DNA from: Nectonema munidae
Taxonomy: Eukaryota; Nematomorpha; Nectonematoida; Nectonematidae
DNA: 64,000 nt
Assembly (NCBI GenBank): GCA_030549495.1
Contig: JAUIRK010000535.1
Location: forward strand, 1-64,000
Reading direction: 5' to 3'
Position numbers and translations under genes: made by a program. The notes beneath the pieces were generated by a model. The model searched no databases, was not told the origin of the DNA, and was given only the letters and a program-made list of their open reading frames with translations. Shown here piece by piece: positions 58,401 through 64,000 of this stretch (its first letter is position 1; every line of letters starts with the position of its first letter).

Positions 58401-61400
58401 CCATTTTCTAGACGTTCTATAAGATGTGTAAGATCTAATCATCTGATTTGTTGTGTCTACCCCACTTTTGTATTGATTGTATAACGCTATTGTTTCTGGT
58501 TTGCGTTTCCTTCCAATCAAATTTATTTCCCCCAAATGTTGGCTTGAAATAACGTAAACAACTTTGAAATTACGATGAGCATGTCTGGGGGCATAAGCCA
58601 TCAGGGAAGCCTAATTGGTATAAATAAATTTTGATTCAATTTCATTTAAGCCCAGCTGTTGTAAATGTTTTGACCTAAAAATATGTGGGATAAAAGTACG
58701 ATTAGATCTAACCACAAATAGTTAATTTTTTTGAAGTAGCCCATTGACACAACACATGAGATGTGAAAAACCTATCAGAAAATATACCACATTCTTCAGG
58801 TAAATCACTATCCGTTATCAATCTTTTAACTATATTTGCTCCAGAAAAAAAAGTTCTATAAGTTAAACCTGAAACATAAACTTGAGACTTTAAAATATAT
58901 AAAGATTTAGCATCTGTACAATGGTATATTTTTATGCCATAATGGGCAGGCTTCAATGGTCGTAAATTTTTATTCTACAACGTCCTCTAAATTTTACAAG
59001 TTGTTCGTCTACGGTGACGTAATTATACGGTACAAAAAATTTAGAACCATTACGATAAAACGTATTGTGAAATACTCTTTGGGTCCAAATGGACCCAAGT
59101 ATATTAACTAGTTAAAATATAGCGGTTTCATTCAAAAAATTAAAAAAAAATGACAAATTTGAAAAAAATTATTGAATACAAAGGTTACACACTTTTTGAT
59201 GATGATTTTTGCAAACAAATTTTATACACAAAAAGTTTCAAATTTATTATCATTTGAACAGAAATAACATCTCCCTCGTTTTCTTTTTTTGGTATTTCTT
59301 GATTTGGTTTTACAAGTTGTATAATATTCTGAGATGCAACGTTTCTGGGTAATGTTTTTCTTGTTTCAATCATCGCTGAAGACAAACTTTTTCCAAGCTC
59401 TACCAAAAATAAACGCCTTTTGTATTTACATTTTTCCATCCAATTTGGGTGTAATTCGGTGAACAAAGCATAATCATTGAAAGCTTATGGGCACTAGGGT
59501 TAAAAAGATTGGGCACTAGGGTTAAATAAGTTAGTCAAGTTAAAAAAAATATTTAAAAAAACTTACTTAAAATTTTCATCTAGTTTAACTTTTATACAAT
59601 GAAAAATATGAGAAATTAGTTCTTAATAAAAAGTTTAAAAATTTGAAGAGAATCAGTGAGAAATTTTGCGAAACCAATGGGTCCAAACGGGCTTTGACTT
59701 TTTATTGTGTTTTGAACTAAAGGATTACCTTGGTTTGATCTAGCTGGATTCCATGAATACTCAGTGCCATTAGGGGCAACTAACGAATAAGTGAAAGATT
59801 CTTCACTTGTTGTTGTATAAGACAAATCAGAAGGTATGATGTTGCCTCTTCAGAAACAGAAGACGAATCCAAAGAACTCATATTTAGAAGAAAAATGAGT
59901 TAGTTTTAAAAGGCTTTGTTTGAGAAGTTATTGCTTTGCAAGAAATGTATGAATGTGAGAACTTTGGCAAAGTTAGTCAGCTGCTTTTACTGGAACACAA
60001 CAGTAAGTTGATAGGTAGGATTTTTCAAAGGAATTACAAGGACGTTATTTATTCTTTATTTATAAAGATATTGATTACAAAGATATAAACACGCAGTAGT
60101 ACAATTCACGTCATCAATAATGAAGAACACAATTGTTTTGATCTGACGACGGCTAATGTAATTGTAAAAGTTTACAAGATAACGACGGAGTTTTACAAAG
60201 ATCAATTCACGGTATCAATAATGAAAAACAATTGTTTTGATGTGACGGCTAACGTAATCATAAAAGTTTACAAGACAGTGGAGTTAAATAGATGAAATAC
60301 TAGGTTTTGATATCAAAACTTACTTATCTCCATTTTTAAAGGATATATTTATCAAAATATATATGAAATAGATGATTTTTCTGACTTGTAAACATTTTTA
60401 AAAATTTTGAAATTTCTTAACGCTAATCACTTTTTTCATAAATTATCGAAATTTTTTTTATTTATATATTTTTCATGAATGTCGTTTTTCTTGGAAATAG
60501 ATCATAGAAAGAAATATTGTTTGAAATACAAAAGAATAAACAGAAGATATTTGTTATTCTGACCATAATTAAATTTCAATAGGACATTTGTATAAGGTTT
60601 TATTAAAAATTAAAAAAAAAAGAAAAAAATCAATCTGTGTAGTTTTTTGCCAACTAGTGGTCCTACGGACTAGGTTTATTTTTCCTGGTCTTGTGAGTGT
60701 TAATGCTTTTTAATACAAATCTCCTGCTTTATGCTTGATATCGTCTGATTATTCTGGTCGTTAACGGGTTAATGAATGGAAATATATGCTGAGGATTAGT
60801 AAAAGAAAAAAGACAATGCCTTAAATTTTATAATTTGGGTATGATGAGAATAAAAGATAGTTTTACTCCTGAAATAGCTATAGATGAAATTAAACGTAAG
60901 CTTGAAGAGTTTGGTATTAATATTCTGGATCATATTATAGCTAGATGGATCTTGTTAATAAGATTAGTGGACATCAAATATCTTATGCGCATACAATACA
61001 TTTGGGTATTTGTGATGCTTTGTATAACTAAGAAAATTATCAAAAAAACTTTGAAAGATGAAATTCTACAAAATTATGTGGTAAAAGAGAATGGATCTGA
61101 AAAACATTTACTTATGGATGCCAAAACAAGATGGAAATGTTTGGTTTTAATGGTAGATAGATATCTTGAAGTTGAATCCTGAGTTGCAAAAGCTTTAATT
61201 GATAAAACGTATTAAAATTGCATCTGGAAGGTATCTAATAGGCGTTTGATGATTGCAGAAGCGGCTTTTCATTTTATTATGAACTCAATACTATTTTTTC
61301 CCTTAAAAATATAAGTCGCATAAGCTTTTTAGAATACTTGAACTTGGGGGATAATTAGAGTGAATTCTTGTATGAAAACAATTATATACTTGTTAAAAAA

Positions 61401-62055
61401 TCTCAAATAAAGTAAAATCGAAAATTAAAGTATTTCAACTAGACAAGGTTTGCTTCAACTATTTGAAATTGAAAACTTATTTAAAAAATATTGCTCCAAC
61501 ATTTGAAACGGAAAGAGTTTTTCAGCAGCAGGTCTTTTCATAACAAAATTTAGAACAACGTTAAGTATTGATTGTTTGGATATTTTAAGAAGTTATTAAG
61601 AGTTTATTAAAAAAAAGTGAACAAACCTGTTTAGGTTGTTGCCACAGTAAGACAGAGTTGTATACGTTCTTCTCGAATTAAAATGTGCAAAGGTAAATAG
61701 ATATACACCAGGTGTTTGATTTTAAAATGCAGTGTAATAAATAGGTTAAGCAACTTGCATAACATATCCAAGCCACGTTTGTTTATTTGGAGAATGCAAC
61801 TGATTGTCATTTTACTTGCTTACCTTTCTTTTTAATATTGTCTTTAACTGGGAAAAATAAATAGTAATTACTTGAATGGAATGCATGCTATCTTCTTTAT
61901 ACGCTAACAGAAAGTAAAAACTTGTATTCTATTTTAGGCATGTTGGTGACTTGGGAAATATTATGGCGGACGAAAATGGCGTGTCAATGATCAATTTCAA
62001 CGACAGATTGATAAGATTGCTTGAACCATTCAGCATATTTGGACGTGCATTATTA
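55459..62055 (+). CDS. Sod1: Cu/Zn superoxide dismutase, cytosolic type, first four exons (gene continues past the window)
   Basis: Converts superoxide to oxygen and hydrogen peroxide. Exons: 55459-55521, 55576-55669, 55722-55791 and 61938-62055, joined by GT...AG introns with consistent phases (0, 1, 2, 0), giving 115 codons. The protein starts MVLIGVCVFAGVLSGVIKFY with no signal peptide, as in cytosolic SOD1. Key residues by human numbering: His46 and His48 in GEHGIHIHEYGD, Cys57 in DGCKASGP, His63 in GPHYNP, His71 in QHGSPDS, His80 and Asp83 in RHVGDLGN. All copper ligands but His120 and all zinc ligands are present. The last ~40 residues (His120, Arg143, Cys146) would be in later exons; none was found before 64000. 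The final exon reads NFNDRLIRLLEPFSIFGRAL, so Gly-Pro of the usual LxGPxSIIGR is Glu-Pro here. Intron 3 is 6.1 kb and filled with transposons. An extracellular paralogue is less likely. Confidence 0.92.
55792..57230. other. 5' part of superoxide dismutase intron 3
   Basis: AT-rich intron DNA with no recognised element. Confidence 0.5.
57231..57295 (+). mobile_element. Single Tigger-type terminus
   Basis: TA then CAGTAAAAGCTCAATTAACG, GGTTATCGACCACGGTCGAC has the layout of a Tigger/pogo end (CAGTAGACTCTCNNTTAANCGACCAC). No partner end or transposase follows; the piggyBac begins at 57303. Confidence 0.55.
57590..57764. repeat. Small inverted-repeat unit
   Basis: ATTGACGTCAACTTTGAGAG at the left and AAGTTGACGTCAATTCTGAA at the right are inverted (TTGACGTCAACTT core). 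The right edge GTCAATTCTGAACGACC is the complement of text like that at 23175 (GGTCATTCAGAATTGATG), suggesting a small transposon family. Confidence 0.5.
58025..59070 (-). pseudogene. piggyBac transposase, catalytic and C-terminal parts
   Basis: Minus strand from about 59070: FVPYNYVTVDEQLVKFRGRC (first catalytic Asp, equivalent to D268 of piggyBac), KPAHYGIKIYHCTDAKSLYI (58956), CGIFSDRFFTSHVL (second Asp, D346 region), then 58601-58299 KPETIALYNQYKSGVDTTNQ (third Asp, D447 region), SYRTSRKWIVAFFANYLDIA and CQNNWVISKSNCPNKFPSTK, and 58249-58025 RNLLSFYGFEQLEITERAST, CSFCNGYICKNHTKYFCTQC (C-terminal Cys/His domain). Frameshifts and stops fall near 58975, 58700 and 58280. A further N-terminal piece, NGTEYSWNPARSNQGNPL with FGPIGFAKFLTDSLQIFKLF, lies at 59825-59616. 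Confidence 0.9.
59095..59505 (-). mobile_element. Second piggyBac-type piece nested in the first
   Basis: The minus-strand frame 59466-59185 reads FTELHPNWMEKCKYKRRLFL, VELGKSLSSAMIETRKTLPR and, in another frame just after, KKRKRGRCYFCSNDNKFETF, which is the C-terminal region and start of the Cys domain of a different piggyBac. It breaks the order of the outer transposase. GGGCACTAGGGTTAA occurs twice (59489 and 59510), each ending in TTAA, and GGGTCCAAATGGACCC near 59072 lies at the other side. These suggest piggyBac ends, but the exact borders are not fixed. Confidence 0.55.
59616..59825 (-). pseudogene. piggyBac N-terminal piece of the same element
   Basis: SEESFTYSLVAPNGTEYSWN, PARSNQGNPLVQN and PFGPIGFAKFLTDSLQIFKL match the piggyBac segment before the DDE core (W...P...... 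N....PG..G.AK......... F.LFF). It is in the right order and strand relative to 58025-59070 and is separated from it by the nested element. Confidence 0.7.
60704..60834. other. Intron spacer with a MITE-like end
   Basis: The complement of 60735-60770 reads TTAACCCGTTAACGACCAGA then ATCAGACGATATC, like the left end of the TTAA element at 53374 (TTAACCCATTAAGTA...AATCAGACGATATC). It is probably half of a related element. Confidence 0.5.
60835..61615 (+). mobile_element. hAT transposase remnant in superoxide dismutase intron 3
   Basis: The plus strand carries TPEIAIDEIKRKLEEFGINI and LDHIIA, then in another frame HQISYAHTIHLGICDALYN, then DEILQNYVVKENGSEKHLLM and DAKTRWKCLVLMVDRYLEVE. After a ~300-base degraded stretch comes SFSAAGLFITKFRTTLSIDC plus LDILRSY. 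These follow the hAT order (HQ.CYAH.IHL..CD.LY; L.DV.TRWNS; ERVFS.AGLF.TK.RT.LS). Several breaks are present. Ends and the 8-bp duplication were not found. It is a different lineage from the ZBED5-like copies. Confidence 0.83.
61938..62055 (+). CDS. Sod1: Superoxide dismutase exon 4
   Basis: The acceptor TTCTATTTTAG precedes GCATGTTGGTGAC. The exon encodes (R)HVGDLGNIMADENGVSMINF, NDRLIRLLEPFSIFGRALL and ends at a GTACTT donor at 62056. It supplies His80 and Asp83 of the zinc site and the Greek-key loop before His120. It rejoins exon 3 in frame across 6.1 kb of transposon-rich intron. Confidence 0.9.
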
Positions 62056-64000
62056 GTACTTTTTACCTTTACTATAAGAATTTTTTATTTATCAGTAAAT
62101 AAATTTGACATTATATTATTTATATACACAGTGGCGTAGCCAGAATTTTTTCTGGAGAGGAAATGATACTTACAAAATCTTTGTTTGAAAGCGTATAAAC
62201 GGCTTTACTCTTTCGTTTCATCAATTTTTCCACATGACCATCTCTTTCTTCTTTGTTCCATTTCCCATTTTAACATTGACTTAGTTTCTCATTTCATTTC
62301 TGAAATTCTAATTACGCCATCTGAATTTAAAACTTGAATTACTTAGGACCGAGAAGTAATGTTTACTTAAATTTGGTTTCTTATTAGAATTAAGAGGCAC
62401 ATGTTGAAAAATTAAAGATTTGTTCGTCACAGTCAATGCTAGCGAAGACTTTTCTATATTTTCATGCCTTTTATTTTTTTATTTTTTAATATTAGAATAA
62501 ACGTATTGTCAAAAGATAGTTCTCGCATTCTCTTTTTAATTTGTAATTTTAAATATATCACATCTAAACGTTCTTCAATGCATAAACAACTCACTTTACG
62601 AAATCTTACATGACATTTAAAGCGAGGTTTATGTATATCTGGTAAAACTAGGATTTTCTATAGTTTGAAAAATATCAATAGTTCTTTAAATAAGGATAGC
62701 TACAAATTTTTAGGAACCTATAAACTTTATGGGGTTACATAATAATGCAATTCAGATCAAACTCCGATGACTCTGTCAAATATGTTCAAATCTAGTCAAC
62801 CGAAATATAAATTTTTAGAAATAATTAAAATATATAAATAAAAAACTGTAAATCGTGTCCCCTTTTAATAATCAGATTGTCGAATTAACGATTTTTGACT
62901 GAATATATGATATGAGTTAACAGAGTAGTAAAAATCTGCAAATATATGAAGGAAATCTAAGAAATATTTGGATATCATGAAAGGGAACCATCATGACAGA
63001 AAAGGCCTAATAAGAAGTCATGCACGTATAAAAGAATATTGGATATTCACACCAGCGAAATCGTATAATTACAAATCCATTTCTAAGTTACATTCCAATA
63101 AGTCTCTGATATCGTCTTTTATTTTTTTTTTGAAAAAATTCAGAAAATGGTCGGTTTCATAATCGAAATGGCTAATTACACACTATCTTTTTTTAAAAGT
63201 TATGTTTTTAAACTCATGGGATAACAGATAGAGTAGTCAATTACCACGTGCTGTAAAAGTTGTCTAGCAGAGCTAGAAGAACACAAAACTTAACAATCAG
63301 AAAATGTATTGACCCTATCCAAAAGCGAAATGAAGGGGGAGAGGTATTTAACTCTTCGTCAATTCCGATAAAAATTTATATGACATAATCAAAGATATAA
63401 TATTTTATCAATTGAAAATATAGAGAAAAATCTTATAAAAATTATGCATAAAAATACATGAATTTACAAGTCCTATTTTACTTTATACATTTTATTTATT
63501 TACAAAATTCTCTTTGGTTCACCTCATGTAAATGAAGCTTATCTCTTCTGAGAAGATTGAAGAACTTTTTGAGATTTTCAAAGAAATAAAGAAAGGAGGC
63601 CTTTATAGACTTAAATAAAAAATTATATGAAATCATATTTAACAAGAATTCATTTTTCTAATATACTTAAGCATTATTATTTTTAATCAAACCTGGCAGT
63701 TAGTAGTTTTCATTTCATAGTCTATAAAATATCAAAAAGGTAAATCATGCGTCCGATTTTGTCCAAAAATATCTACGTTTTTAAAACAAAATTATTTGTA
63801 CGTTTTTTTATGACTTAAAATATCCGAATTTTTATTGCTTATATATTTTTTAATTTGTATATATCTTTAGGACTAATAAATTACAATTAAAAAATTTTAA
63901 TTAATGGGACTATTTGATTAATTATCGTTTATCATATTTTAAAACTCAACGTTTTTATATTCAATATACAATAATTTGGTAATTTAAATGAGTTTTTTTT
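62056..64000. other. Superoxide dismutase intron 4 (partial) with a hAT end
   Basis: CAGTGGCGTAGCCAGAATTT at 62129 is a widespread hAT terminus (CAGTGGCGTAGCCAG). No partner end or transposase was found before 64000. The remainder is AT-rich with no recognised exon, so the next superoxide dismutase exon is probably beyond the window. Confidence 0.55.

Larger units (their letters stand above)
57303..60699 (-). mobile_element. piggyBac transposon in superoxide dismutase intron 3
   Basis: The left end CCCTCGCAAGACGAAACG is preceded by TTAA (57299-57302). The right end, read inversely as CACTCACAAGACCAGG, is followed by TTAA (60700-60703). The shared core CTCRCAAGAC and the TTAA duplication identify a piggyBac element, with the transposase on the minus strand between. 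Length (3.4 kb) exceeds the usual ~2.5 kb, explained by a nested insertion around 59095-59505 and a small inverted repeat near 57590-57764. Confidence 0.75.

Overview
The window is strongly AT-rich eukaryotic DNA with short spliced exons (GT donors, T-rich AG acceptors), one host gene with a 6 kb intron, and a dense mixture of hAT, piggyBac and Tigger/pogo DNA transposons. This mix suggests an arthropod. A parasitic copepod such as a sea louse would fit the gene and transposon styles, but that is inference and nothing here proves the species.

Layout. 1-0.65 kb: a LINE-like ORF1 fragment on the minus strand. 1.25-1.98 kb: a short hAT element with perfect 8-bp target duplication that encodes only a transposase C-terminal fragment. 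2.67-2.96 kb: the last exon of a zinc carboxypeptidase (M14) gene. 3.05-14.64 kb: a tandem satellite of alternating 62-bp and 58-bp units, forming 120-bp dimers and larger repeated blocks. 14.6-17.5 kb: two copies of a dispersed repeat and two hAT transposase remnants. 19.7-20.1 kb: a small unrecognised coiled-coil protein gene. 20.6-22.7 kb: a degraded element of an unnamed transposon-like family with inverted terminal arms. 24.3-25.4 kb: a foldback-type inverted repeat with a 28-bp tandem repeat. 25.6-27.3 kb: a nearly whole pogo-like transposon that abuts a minus-strand Tigger (27.3-30.8 kb) containing a reverse transcriptase fossil. 31-33 kb: tandem duplications in AT-rich DNA. 33.4-40.6 kb: a 7.15 kb segment bounded by long inverted repeats of the same foldback family, containing a second Tigger that carries its own hAT insertion. 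41-47 kb: a 460-bp palindromic element, homopolymer G/C tracts, two piggyBac remnants and a GC-richer block. 47.4-49.1 kb: a better preserved copy of the unnamed family. 49.4-51.7 kb: a BED-finger hAT containing a pogo-type MITE. 53.2-54.25 kb: two TTAA-flanked elements lying head to tail, the larger one carrying a 39-bp coding-like minisatellite. 55.46-62.06 kb and beyond: four exons of a cytosolic-type Cu/Zn superoxide dismutase gene whose third intron holds a piggyBac with a nested insertion, a Tigger end and a hAT remnant.

Host genes visible are the carboxypeptidase 3' exon, the superoxide dismutase 5' part and possibly the coiled-coil gene. Nearly everything else recognisable is transposon-derived. 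No tRNA, rRNA or CRISPR was recognised. The least explained structures are the satellite hierarchy, the foldback family, the unnamed transposon family and the TTAA element with its minisatellite.
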